Positions 1-6,974 of a stretch of DNA of 14,582 bases are shown one piece after another. Each line of letters starts with the position of its first letter. Position 1 is the stretch's first letter. Source of the DNA: an uncultured Ruminococcus sp. (GTDB lineage: Bacteria; Bacillota; Clostridia; Oscillospirales; Ruminococcaceae); the NCBI GenBank assembly GCA_905199285.1, contig CAJKFZ010000044.1, forward strand, positions 1-14,582. The letters run 5' to 3'. The position numbers and the translations under genes were made by a program. The notes under the pieces were generated by a model that did not search any database, had not been told where the DNA came from, and saw nothing but the letters and a program-made list of their open reading frames with translations.

Positions 1-1415
1 CTAAAATCGTATGTACTATCGGTCCTGCAACTGATGACGAAAATATAATGAGAGAGCTTATGCTCGCCGGAATGAACGTTGCACGTTTCAACTTTTCACA
101 TGGAGATTATAAAACCCATGAGAAACGTTTCAGAGTGATCGAAAAGCTGAGAAAAGAACTCGATCTTCCTATCGCTACGCTTCTTGACACAAAAGGACCG
201 GAGATACGTCTCGGTAAATTTGTTGATAGCAAGCCTGTTGAAATTTTTGACGGCGATATCTACACTCTTACTACGGATGACGTTCCATGCACCAATACTG
301 TCGGAAGCATCAGCTTTAAAAAGCTTCCGAGAGATGTCAGTATCGGCACAAGAATCCTTATAAACGACGGAGTTATCGAGCTTATCGCAGAAAAGGTCAG
401 TGCAACTGAAATAACCTGCCGTGTAATCCATGGGGGAATCCTTTCTGATAATAAGGGTATAAACGTTCCGGGAGTGCAGCTTTCTATGCCTTATCTCAGT
501 TCACAGGATATGGACGACCTCGAATTCGGTGCAAAAATGGGATACGATTTCATCGCTGCAAGCTTTGTACGTTCTGCTGCCGATATAAATTACCTCAGAA
601 AATTCACACAGAGTCTCGGCTGGTTCGATGTGAGAATTATTGCGAAGATCGAGAATATAGACGGTGTCGAAAATATTGATGAGATCCTCGAAGCTGCTGA
701 CGGAATTATGGTCGCAAGAGGAGACATGGGCGTTGAGATACCGTTCGAGCAGATTCCGGCAATTCAGAAATCCATCATCAAAAAGGGATATAATGCCGGC
801 AGACAGGTTATTACAGCAACTCAGATGCTTGAATCAATGATAACGCATCCACGTCCGACACGTGCGGAGATAACCGACGTTGCAAACGCTATCTACGACG
901 GTACAAGCGCTATCATGCTTTCGGGAGAGACTGCCGCTGGAGATTTCCCTGTTGAAGCCGTTAAAACTATGGCTCTTATTGCGGAAACTACTGAAAATAA
1001 CATCAACTACAAAGCAAGATTCTCCGCCCGCCGTACCGAACCTAACGGAAACATTGCAGAGGCTATTGCTCATGCTACGGTAACGACTGCTCATGACCTC
1101 AATGCAAGAGCGATAATTACGGTTTCTCTCGGTGGACAGACGGCGAGACTTATCTCGAAATACCGTCCTGGATGTCCTATTATAAGCTGTACTATGAGTG
1201 AAGTCGTTTGCCGTCAGATGAATATGAGCTGGGGCGTTATTCCTTATATCATTGATGAGAAAAAGAGTACAGACGAGCTTTTTGCCGCTGCTGTTGAAGC
1301 TGCTGAATCTCACCGCCTTGTTGAGGACGGCGACCTTGTTGCTATAACTGCCGGAGTTCCGCTTGGAGTTTCGGGTACGACTAATCTTATGAAGGTTGAG
1401 AAGATAGGAAAGTAG
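1..1415 (+). CDS. pyk: Pyruvate kinase, 5' end truncated by the window
   Basis: Catalyses the last step of glycolysis in the cytoplasm: phosphoenolpyruvate + ADP to pyruvate + ATP. The reading frame is open from base 3, where KIVCTIGPAT, the near-N-terminal signature of the family, is read, so only a handful of residues lie outside the window. An internal ATG at 48 is not the true start. Further signatures are FNFSHG, DTKGPEIR, the catalytic-lysine block IIAKIENIDGVENIDEI (about 635-685), the Mg/phosphate block MVARGDMGVEIP (708-743), and TATQMLESM plus TRAEITDVANAIYDGT. About 471 residues are visible and the protein ends after the C-terminal allosteric domain, so the extra PEP-utiliser-like domain of Bacillus pyruvate kinases is absent. 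No convincing terminator follows. Identification is firm; the exact start and operon partners are outside the window. Confidence 0.97.
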   Translation, partial: KIVCTIGPATDDENIMRELMLAGMNVARFNFSHGDYKTHEKRFRVIEKLRKELDLPIATLLDTKGPEIRLGKFVDSKPVEIFDGDIYTLTTDDVPCTNTVGSISFKKLPRDVSIGTRILINDGVIELIAEKVSATEITCRVIHGGILSDNKGINVPGVQLSMPYLSSQDMDDLEFGAKMGYDFIAASFVRSAADINYLRKFTQSLGWFDVRIIAKIENIDGVENIDEILEAADGIMVARGDMGVEIPFEQIPAIQKSIIKKGYNAGRQVITATQMLESMITHPRPTRAEITDVANAIYDGTSAIMLSGETAAGDFPVEAVKTMALIAETTENNINYKARFSARRTEPNGNIAEAIAHATVTTAHDLNARAIITVSLGGQTARLISKYRPGCPIISCTMSEVVCRQMNMSWGVIPYIIDEKKSTDELFAAAVEAAESHRLVEDGDLVAITAGVPLGVSGTTNLMKVEKIGK

Positions 1416-1494
1416 AAAATTGATGGTGTACCACATAATTTTTGGGGATGCGGCATTAATGATTTTTAGGTGATTTACAAAGTAGGTGTAAGCA

Positions 1495-1662
1495 ATGGGT
1501 ATTGGTGGAGAACCAGTATTGATAGTTTGGTTAGCAATAGTTATTTTTATTATTGTAGGATTTATTACAGGCATCGTTATTGTAGAATTAATATCGGATA
1601 TCAGAAGTAGTTTGAGAAAATCGGAATCTATCTCGAATTTCTTAGATGATGGATCCAGATAG
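1495..1662 (+). CDS. Small single-pass membrane protein, 55 aa, unknown
   Basis: Function not recognised. The ORF begins MGIGGEP, then has one strongly hydrophobic span of about 25 residues (roughly residues 8-32, VLIVWLAIVIFIIVGFITGI onward), then a polar tail with SDIRSSLRKSES and an acidic end DDGSR. Basic residues lie after the helix, suggesting a short N-terminus outside and the tail in the cytoplasm. An in-frame TAA lies two codons before the ATG, so this is the first possible start. AGGTG at 1484-1488 is a moderate ribosome site with 6 bases of spacing. It sits between pyk and the valS promoter, and its base composition is more AT-rich than pyk. It could be a real small membrane protein or a fortuitous ORF; the hydrophobic-then-charged pattern and ribosome site favour real. 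Confidence 0.5.
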   Translation: MGIGGEPVLIVWLAIVIFIIVGFITGIVIVELISDIRSSLRKSESISNFLDDGSR

Positions 1663-1666
1663 ATTG

Positions 1667-1683
1667 ATACCGGGTTTCCAAAG
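1667..1683 (+). repeat. Short copy of the folC-upstream repeat start
   Basis: ATACCGGGTTTCCAAAG matches the first 17 bases of the hairpin unit at 5479-5495 at 16 of 17 positions. Here the match stops before the hairpin arms, so it looks like a degenerate or truncated copy. It lies directly upstream of the valS promoter. Two copies are too few to define a family from this window alone. Confidence 0.4.
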
Positions 1684-1698
1684 TGTTGAAAAAATTCC

Positions 1699-1727
1699 TT
1701 GACAACTTTCAAAAAATCATGTATAAT
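1699..1727 (+). promoter_or_regulatory. Sigma-A type promoter of the T-box/valS transcript
   Basis: Perfect consensus -35 TTGACA (1699-1704), 17-base spacer, and perfect -10 TATAAT (1722-1727). Transcription would start near 1734, just ahead of the T-box stem I. The spacer contains AACTTTCAAA, which also appears ahead of the PHP gene. Confidence 0.85.
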
Positions 1728-1741
1728 AATATCATATTTCA

Positions 1742-1996
1742 AAAACGATGACGAAGAGGAGTAGGCTTGTTTCCGATTCACAGAGAGCCGCTGAAAAGGT
1801 GGAAAGCGGTATGAGGAATTTGCTGAAGTAGCTTCCGAGTTCTGTCGGTGAACATATTTACAGTAGCCGGCGGCGTGTTCTCACGTTACAGAGAGGTAGG
1901 TTGTAAGACCTTGCAGAGTGCGGAGCATATGCTCTGAATTCAGGTGGTAACACGGACATCGTTCGCCCTGAACCTTAAACGGTTCGGGGCTTTTTT
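1742..1996 (+). ncRNA. T-box riboswitch, valine-tRNA specific, valS leader
   Basis: This cis-acting leader senses uncharged tRNA and controls termination before valS. Visible parts in order: stem I base with GATGACGAAGAGGAGTA (loop-E AGTA at 1760-1763); the distal AGAGAGC / GGTGGAAAGC region (1782-1808); the specifier region TGAAGTAGCTTCCGAG, in which GTA at 1828-1830 after GAA reads as a valine codon; the T-box proper AGGTGGTAACACGG (1942-1955); and the competing terminator. The TGGT at 1945-1948 would pair with the ACCA end of a tRNA having discriminator A, as tRNA-Val does. Specifier, tRNA end and downstream gene all agree on valine. The codon placement is by analogy with the usual GAA-NNN layout and was not folded computationally. 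Confidence 0.92.
1965..1996 (+). terminator. T-box attenuator terminator before valS
   Basis: A 10-bp stem, GCCCTGAACC (1965-1974) with GGTTCGGGGC (1981-1990), one G-U pair, a 6-base loop, and then six T. It lies directly after the T-box bulge sequence, so the antiterminator and the terminator are alternative folds. Confidence 0.9.
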
Positions 1997-2031
1997 ATTT
2001 ACAAAAATAATTTACAAAAGGAGAAATACCA

Positions 2032-4653
2032 ATGGCAAAAGAACTTGCAAAGTCCTATAATCCGAAGGATTTCGAGGACAGAATCTATGCTGCATGGAAC
2101 GAAAAAGGCTGCTTCCGTGCAGAAGTTGACCCGAAAAAAAATCCATACACGATAGTAATTCCTCCTCCGAACATAACGGGACAGCTTCATATGGGACACG
2201 CTCTTGACGAAACTCTTCAGGATATTCTTATCCGTTGGAAGAGAATGAGCGGATATTCTGCACTTTGGCTTCCGGGAACCGATCATGCCGCTATCGCTAC
2301 GGAGGCTAAAATCGTTGAAGCAATGCGCAAAGAGGGCGTTACTAAAGAGGATTTAGGCCGTGACGGCTTTATGGAAAGAGCTTGGGAGTGGAAAAAACAG
2401 TACGGCGGACGTATCGTCGAACAGCTTAAAAAGCTCGGTTCATCATGCGACTGGTCGAGAGAGCGTTTCACTATGGACGAGGGATGCTCAAAGGCAGTTA
2501 AGGAAGTTTTCGTTAAATATTATGAAAAAGGACTTATCTACAGAGGTGAAAGAATAATCAACTGGTGTCCTAAATGCAAGACATCGCTTTCAGACGCAGA
2601 GGTTACTTACGAAGATCAGGCAGGTCACTTCTGGCATCTCCGTTATAAGATAAAGGACAGTGACGGCTATCTTGAGCTTGCTACAACACGTCCGGAAACT
2701 CTTCTCGGCGATACAGCTGTTGCAGTAAATCCTGCGGACGAGCGCTATAAAGATCTCGTTGGCAAGACGGTAATTCTTCCTATAGTTCACAGAGAGATAC
2801 CAATTGTTGCTGATGATTACGTTGAAATGGACTTCGGAACAGGCGTTGTTAAAATTACTCCTGCGCATGACCCGAACGATTTCGAGGTCGGACTCAGACA
2901 CAGTCTCCCGATCATCAATGTTATGAACGACGATGCAACAATTACCGACGATTATCCGGCTTATGCAGGCATGGACAGATACGAGGCAAGAAAGAAGATC
3001 GTTGAAGACCTTGAGGCAGAGGGCGCACTCGTTAAAATCGAGGAATACAGTCATAATGTCGGAACTTGCTATCGCTGCGGAACAACGGTTGAGCCGAAGG
3101 TTTCTACACAGTGGTTCGTTAAAATGGCTCCGCTTGCACAGCCTGCTATTGACGCAGTAAAGAACGGCGATACAAAATTTGTTCCCGAAAGATTTGACAA
3201 AATTTACTTCCACTGGCTCAATAATATCCGTGACTGGTGCATCTCACGTCAGATATGGTGGGGACATCAGATCCCGGCGTTTTATTGCGATGAATGCGGC
3301 GAAATGGTCGTTACCAAAGAGGATGGAGCAGTTTGTCCAAAGTGCGGCAAGCCGATGAGACAGGACCCTGATACCCTTGATACATGGTTCAGCTCGGCTC
3401 TCTGGCCTTTCTCGACTCTTGGCTGGCCTGAAAAAACGGAAGATCTTGATTACTTCTATCCTACAAATACCCTTGTTACGGGATATGATATCATTTTCTT
3501 CTGGGTTATCAGAATGATGTTCAGTGGTCTTGAAAACATGGGAAAAGTTCCGTTCGATACGGTTCTTATCCACGGTCTTGTGCGTGATTCGCAGGGACGT
3601 AAGATGTCGAAATCGCTCGGCAACGGAATCGATCCGCTTGAAGTTATTGACGAATACGGAGCAGACGCTCTCCGCTTTATGCTCGCAACCGGAAACTCTC
3701 CCGGAAACGATATGCGTTACATCGACGATAAGGTAAAGGCTGCCAGAAACTTCGCAAACAAGCTCTGGAATGCTTCACGCTTTATCATGATGAATCTTCC
3801 CGAAAACTTTGAGTTCAAGGGACTTCCTGAGGAGCTTGAACTTGAGGATAAGTGGCTCGTTAATAAATTTAATCAGCTTGCAAAGGAAGTTAACGAAAAC
3901 CTTGATAAATACGAGCTGGGAGTTGCTTCACAGAAAATCTACGACTTTATCTGGGACGTTTACTGCGACTGGTACATCGAACTTACAAAGCCGAGAATCC
4001 AGACAGGCGGCGAGACAATGGAAAAGGCTCAGGCAGTTCTCGTATGGGCAATGCAGGGAATGCTGAAGCTCCTCCACCCGTTCATGCCTTTCATCACAGA
4101 GGAAATATGGCAGGTTCTCACAAATGAAAGCTCTATGATCATACTTGAATCCTATCCGGTTTACGATGCCTCAATTGACTATTCAGAAGAGGAAAAGGCA
4201 TTTGAAAAGGTTATTTCAGCTATCAAGGCTGTAAGAAATACAAGAACGGAAATGAACGTAGTTCCGTCGGTTAAGGCAAAACTCTTTATTGAAACTGCCG
4301 ATAAGGAACTTTTCAGCTCATGCACTGTATTTTTCGAGAAGCTTGCTTCCGCTTCTGCCGTTGAAATAGGTGATAAGTTCGATATTCCCGATTCAGCAAG
4401 CGCCGTAACGGATTCCGCAAGAATTTTCATTCCTATGGACGAGCTTGTTGACAAGGAAAAGGAAATTGCACGTCTTGAAAAAGAAAAGGCAAAGGTTCAG
4501 AAGGATATTGATTTCCTCAGCGGAAAGCTCAATAATCAGGGATTTATCGCTAAAGCTCCCGAAAAACTTATCGAGGCCGAAAAGGCAAAACTTGCAAAGG
4601 CAGAGGAGAAAATGGCTAAGATAAATCAGGCTATTGAGGGTTTTAAGAAATAA
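2032..4653 (+). CDS. valS: Valyl-tRNA synthetase
   Basis: Cytoplasmic class I aminoacyl-tRNA synthetase that joins valine to tRNA-Val and edits misacylated threonine. The catalytic HIGH-type motif is HMGH (residues 53-56, within PPNITGQLHMGH) and the second signature is KMSKS (524-528). Between them is the CP1 editing insertion, including TTRPETLLGDTAVAVNP. Four cysteines in two CxxC pairs (419/422 and 435/438) form a probable zinc site just before DTWFSS (450-455). The anticodon-binding domain follows, then a lysine/glutamate-rich C-terminal coiled coil (about 805-873), typical of ValRS. Length of 873 aa is normal. Start is fixed by AAGGAG at 2018-2023, nine bases upstream. Expression is controlled by the valine T-box leader. 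An AT-rich gene begins 7 bases after the stop. Confidence 0.98.
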   Translation: MAKELAKSYNPKDFEDRIYAAWNEKGCFRAEVDPKKNPYTIVIPPPNITGQLHMGHALDETLQDILIRWKRMSGYSALWLPGTDHAAIATEAKIVEAMRKEGVTKEDLGRDGFMERAWEWKKQYGGRIVEQLKKLGSSCDWSRERFTMDEGCSKAVKEVFVKYYEKGLIYRGERIINWCPKCKTSLSDAEVTYEDQAGHFWHLRYKIKDSDGYLELATTRPETLLGDTAVAVNPADERYKDLVGKTVILPIVHREIPIVADDYVEMDFGTGVVKITPAHDPNDFEVGLRHSLPIINVMNDDATITDDYPAYAGMDRYEARKKIVEDLEAEGALVKIEEYSHNVGTCYRCGTTVEPKVSTQWFVKMAPLAQPAIDAVKNGDTKFVPERFDKIYFHWLNNIRDWCISRQIWWGHQIPAFYCDECGEMVVTKEDGAVCPKCGKPMRQDPDTLDTWFSSALWPFSTLGWPEKTEDLDYFYPTNTLVTGYDIIFFWVIRMMFSGLENMGKVPFDTVLIHGLVRDSQGRKMSKSLGNGIDPLEVIDEYGADALRFMLATGNSPGNDMRYIDDKVKAARNFANKLWNASRFIMMNLPENFEFKGLPEELELEDKWLVNKFNQLAKEVNENLDKYELGVASQKIYDFIWDVYCDWYIELTKPRIQTGGETMEKAQAVLVWAMQGMLKLLHPFMPFITEEIWQVLTNESSMIILESYPVYDASIDYSEEEKAFEKVISAIKAVRNTRTEMNVVPSVKAKLFIETADKELFSSCTVFFEKLASASAVEIGDKFDIPDSASAVTDSARIFIPMDELVDKEKEIARLEKEKAKVQKDIDFLSGKLNNQGFIAKAPEKLIEAEKAKLAKAEEKMAKINQAIEGFKK

Positions 4654-4660
4654 TTATTAT

Positions 4661-5017
4661 ATGGGAAAAATAATTTATGTACCCAAAAATGCTGCTGATA
4701 TGAAAAATGACTGGTTGGGTGATGAGAATATTGAAGAATATTCATGGAAACTGAATGACAGTGAGTTCCGAAATTTATGGAGCAGCGGAGTTTTTGAGTA
4801 TTTTAACCGTTTGAACAAAATCGGTAAAATTAAGCTGAATTATTGCGAACTTGATGAGTTTGAAGAAGATTTTATTTGTTATCAATATTTATACTTTAAT
4901 TATGATGAAATTATAATTGAATTAAAAAAGTTTTCATGTAAGAATGAGATAGCAAGATTGATTGAACTTATTGACAGGGCAATTGAATGCAGAACTGTAA
5001 TTAATTTTAATCTGTGA
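4661..5017 (+). CDS. Hypothetical protein, 118 aa, AT-rich
   Basis: Function not recognised. The chosen start, MGKIIYVPKN, is 7 bases after the valS stop. An upstream in-frame ATG at 4634 would overlap valS and is unlikely. No good ribosome site precedes 4661, so it may be translated by coupling to valS. The protein is acidic, with no signal peptide or membrane span, and contains a Tyr/Phe/Asp/Glu-rich middle (YCELDEFEEDFICYQYLYF). It ends in a probable helix IARLIELIDRAIE. Its codon use (mostly AT-ending) contrasts sharply with valS and the next gene. The size, acidity and composition resemble stray immunity-type proteins of clostridial genomes, but nothing diagnostic is visible and no toxin is nearby. 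The gene itself is probable; its role is unknown. Confidence 0.7.
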   Translation: MGKIIYVPKNAADMKNDWLGDENIEEYSWKLNDSEFRNLWSSGVFEYFNRLNKIGKIKLNYCELDEFEEDFICYQYLYFNYDEIIIELKKFSCKNEIARLIELIDRAIECRTVINFNL

Positions 5018-5032
5018 AGGGGGAAACGTATA

Positions 5033-5335
5033 ATGATAAAACATATTGTAATGTTCAAGCTCAAGGAAGCAGACGGAAAGACGGAATACGAAAATGCTCT
5101 TGAAGCTCAGAAGCGTTTTGATAACGTTATTGCTGAGGTGAAAGAGCTGAAAAAAGGCGAAGTCGTTATCAATTCCAAGGACGCTCCTGAGAGCAATTAC
5201 ACTATTGCGCTTATCTGCGAATTTGACGATATTGCGGCTCTTAATGCATATCAGGTACATCCGGTGCACGTTGAATTCGGTAAATTTATCGGAACTGTCA
5301 AAACCGATCGTGCTTGTATTGATTACGAATATTGA
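5033..5335 (+). CDS. Dabb (stress-responsive A/B barrel) domain protein
   Basis: A 100-aa cytoplasmic protein made of a single ferredoxin-like Dabb domain. Visible family features are the N-terminal strand MIKHIVMFKLK, the central strand around NYTIALICEFDDIAALNAY, and the conserved QVHPVHVEFGKFI histidine-containing block near the C-terminus. Such proteins dimerise into a small barrel. In bacteria their substrates are mostly unknown, so no reaction is assigned. A strong ribosome site (AAGGGGG at about 5017-5023) starts inside the stop of the preceding gene, so it is probably co-transcribed with valS. Its codon use returns to the valS style, unlike the gene just upstream. Confidence 0.85.
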   Translation: MIKHIVMFKLKEADGKTEYENALEAQKRFDNVIAEVKELKKGEVVINSKDAPESNYTIALICEFDDIAALNAYQVHPVHVEFGKFIGTVKTDRACIDYEY

Positions 5336-5347
5336 TCAATACCGGCG

Positions 5348-5375
5348 TTTACTTTGGTTATTTGTTCAATATAAA
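5348..5375 (+). promoter_or_regulatory. Possible promoter upstream of folC
   Basis: TTTACT (5348-5353, 4 of 6 consensus), a 16-base spacer, and TATAAA (5370-5375, 5 of 6). If used, it would give folC a leader of about 180 bases containing three hairpins. The match is modest, and folC might instead be read from further upstream. Confidence 0.35.
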
Positions 5376-5435
5376 AGGATGTTTTCCCTCTGATTCCTGT
5401 TAAAGGTATGTATGTCCTATTGGGCATTCTGCACT

Positions 5436-5476
5436 AATTATTTCCAACTCCCCTTTATAGGGTGTTGGAAATAATT
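5436..5476 (+). terminator. Long stem-loop, probable terminator after Dabb gene
   Basis: Thirteen paired bases, AATTATTTCCAAC (5436-5448) against GTTGGAAATAATT (5464-5476), continue after one T-T mismatch into a 3-bp CCC/GGG top with a 7-base loop. The A/T-rich flanks make it symmetric, so it could end transcription in either direction. A classic long T run is lacking. It may be a terminator or part of the folC leader. Confidence 0.45.
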
Positions 5477-5478
5477 TA

Positions 5479-5544
5479 ATACCGGGATTCCAAAGGGACT
5501 GTACGTCCCTTTGGCAGGGGGTTAGGGGGATAGAATCCCCCTTT
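5479..5544 (+). repeat. Two-hairpin repeat-like unit before folC
   Basis: The unit starts ATACCGGGATTCCAAAG and contains two perfect hairpins. The first pairs CCAAAGGGAC (5490-5499) with GTCCCTTTGG (5505-5514) around a TGTAC loop. The second pairs GGGGGAT (5525-5531) with ATCCCCC (5535-5541) around AGA and is followed by TTTATTATTT. The leading 17 bases recur at 1667-1683. From memory, similar G/C-rich double-hairpin intergenic units are dispersed in Ruminococcus-like genomes, but only this full copy is in the window. It stops 10 bases before the folC ribosome site and could act on folC mRNA. Confidence 0.55.
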
Positions 5545-5560
5545 ATTATTTGGAGGAAAT

Positions 5561-6820
5561 ATGAATATAAACGAATGTATGGATTTTATAAATTCCTACA
5601 GCAAATCCGGTGGAAGAATTACCGATCTGTCCCGTGCCGAGGAGCTTATGGAGAGCGTTGGGAATCCTGAAAAACAGCTTAAATTTGTTCATGTTGCAGG
5701 CACTAACGGTAAAGGCTCGACTGTAGAATATATATCGAACGCACTGATTTATTCGGGATATAAAACAGGACAGTTCACTTCGCCGTATGTTATGCATTAT
5801 ACGGACAGAATCCGCATAAACGGTCGTGACATAGATGAAAAAAGTCTTTGCAGTATAGCAGACTTTGTGAAAAAAAGTGTAAAGGACAGAGAATATTCTC
5901 AGTTTGAGATAACAATGGCGATAGCTATTTTATGGTTTATGCGTGAAAAATGTGATATTGTAGTGCTTGAAACGGGAATCGGCGGTCTGCTTGACTGCAC
6001 TAATGTTATACCGCCGCCGATTATATCAGTAATAACGTCGATATCTCTCGATCACACGGCAATCCTCGGTGAAACTGTTGAGGAAATCGCCGTTCATAAG
6101 GCAGGAATAATCAAGAGCGGTTCAGCAGTCGTTTTGTCGGAGGATAACAGTGAATCGGTGAAAAAAATCGTTCTTGAGAAAGCTGAAAATATCGGAGCAG
6201 GATATGTTCCATGTGAGCCCTGTCCTCCCTACAGTGATGGGGGGCTTGTTTCACCATTTATGTACAGGGGTGTCAAACTCACTCCTCGTATGGCAGGGAT
6301 ACACCAGAAATATAATGCTCAAACCGCTATAACAGTTTGTCTTTATCTCCGACGCAGGGGCTTTGAAATAAGCGACGGAAATATTATAAAGGCAGCAGAA
6401 ACGTCATATGTTCCGGGAAGAATTCAGTATATCGACGGAGAACCGCCTGTTATCGTTGACGGAGGTCATAATCCGGCTGGAATAAATATGCTCTCACTGA
6501 GCCTTATGTATCTTGAAACAAGAGGAAAAAAAATCTACACAGTTATGGGAATGGTTGATTCTAAGGACTATATTGACGGTGTTCGGACTATTGCGAAGCA
6601 CTCGGACAAGCTGTTTGCGGTTGACGGATTTGCACCGAATTCCGTTCCGGCAGAAACTGTTGCGGATATTGCAGGTTTCTGCACTGATGCGGAATCATCC
6701 GCACTTGAACAGGCTATAGCTGAGGCTAAAAGACTTGCTCTTGAAAATAACGGAGTTGCAGTTATCTGCGGTTCACTTTATTTGGCGAGCGAGTATCTGA
6801 ATAATTGTGAAAAAGATTAA
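5561..6820 (+). CDS. folC: Folylpolyglutamate synthase / dihydrofolate synthase
   Basis: Mur-ligase-family enzyme of folate metabolism in the cytoplasm: adds glutamate to folates (and, in bifunctional members, to dihydropteroate) using ATP. The P-loop is VAGTNGKGSTVEYIS (GTNGKGS at residues 47-53). The second family signature includes SLDHTAILG (162-170) and the HKAGIIK block with K180. The C-terminal domain has the DGGHNPAG motif (300-307) preceded by VPGRIQYI. The length of 419 aa is normal. The start follows GGAGG at 5552-5556, only 4 bases before the ATG, which is slightly short. The gene appears monocistronic: a gene-free hairpin region lies before it and a clear gdhA promoter after it. 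Whether the dihydrofolate synthase activity is present cannot be told from the sequence. Confidence 0.95.
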   Translation: MNINECMDFINSYSKSGGRITDLSRAEELMESVGNPEKQLKFVHVAGTNGKGSTVEYISNALIYSGYKTGQFTSPYVMHYTDRIRINGRDIDEKSLCSIADFVKKSVKDREYSQFEITMAIAILWFMREKCDIVVLETGIGGLLDCTNVIPPPIISVITSISLDHTAILGETVEEIAVHKAGIIKSGSAVVLSEDNSESVKKIVLEKAENIGAGYVPCEPCPPYSDGGLVSPFMYRGVKLTPRMAGIHQKYNAQTAITVCLYLRRRGFEISDGNIIKAAETSYVPGRIQYIDGEPPVIVDGGHNPAGINMLSLSLMYLETRGKKIYTVMGMVDSKDYIDGVRTIAKHSDKLFAVDGFAPNSVPAETVADIAGFCTDAESSALEQAIAEAKRLALENNGVAVICGSLYLASEYLNNCEKD

Positions 6821-6898
6821 AAATCAGATGAAATTTATACTGTGATTAGTTATAATTGCCAAAAAAATGAGTTTCTAAAAAAATTCTGTAAAATGGTA

Positions 6899-6927
6899 TT
6901 GCAAAATTATTCACAGAGTGATATAAT
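6899..6927 (+). promoter_or_regulatory. Sigma-A type promoter of gdhA
   Basis: -35 TTGCAA (6899-6904), 17-base spacer, and -10 TATAAT (6922-6927). The start would be near 6934, leaving a short leader of about 40 bases with a strong AAAGGAGG ribosome site (6957-6964). Confidence 0.75.
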
Positions 6928-6974
6928 TTTATTGAACTGCATAAGCAGAATATTTTAAAGGAGGTTTTTTAACA

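Noticed and set aside
834..1781. Long minus-strand open frame (315 codons) across the 3' part of pyk
   Set aside because: It lies antisense to an unmistakable pyruvate kinase and the valS promoter/T-box start, and its Ser/Arg/Asn-rich translation resembles no family.
2590..3213. Minus-strand open frame (207 codons) inside valS
   Set aside because: It is antisense to conserved valS sequence, with no promoter, ribosome site or recognisable motif.
4634..4660. Upstream ATG (4634) as the start of the 118-aa gene
   Set aside because: It would overlap the valS coding end and add residues with no ribosome site; the ATG at 4661 fits better.
5479..5544. CRISPR repeat
   Set aside because: There is only one full copy, with no regular spacer array and no cas genes.
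5380..5560. THF riboswitch ahead of folC
   Set aside because: The hairpins are simple inverted repeats; none of the conserved core of the known tetrahydrofolate riboswitches is visible.
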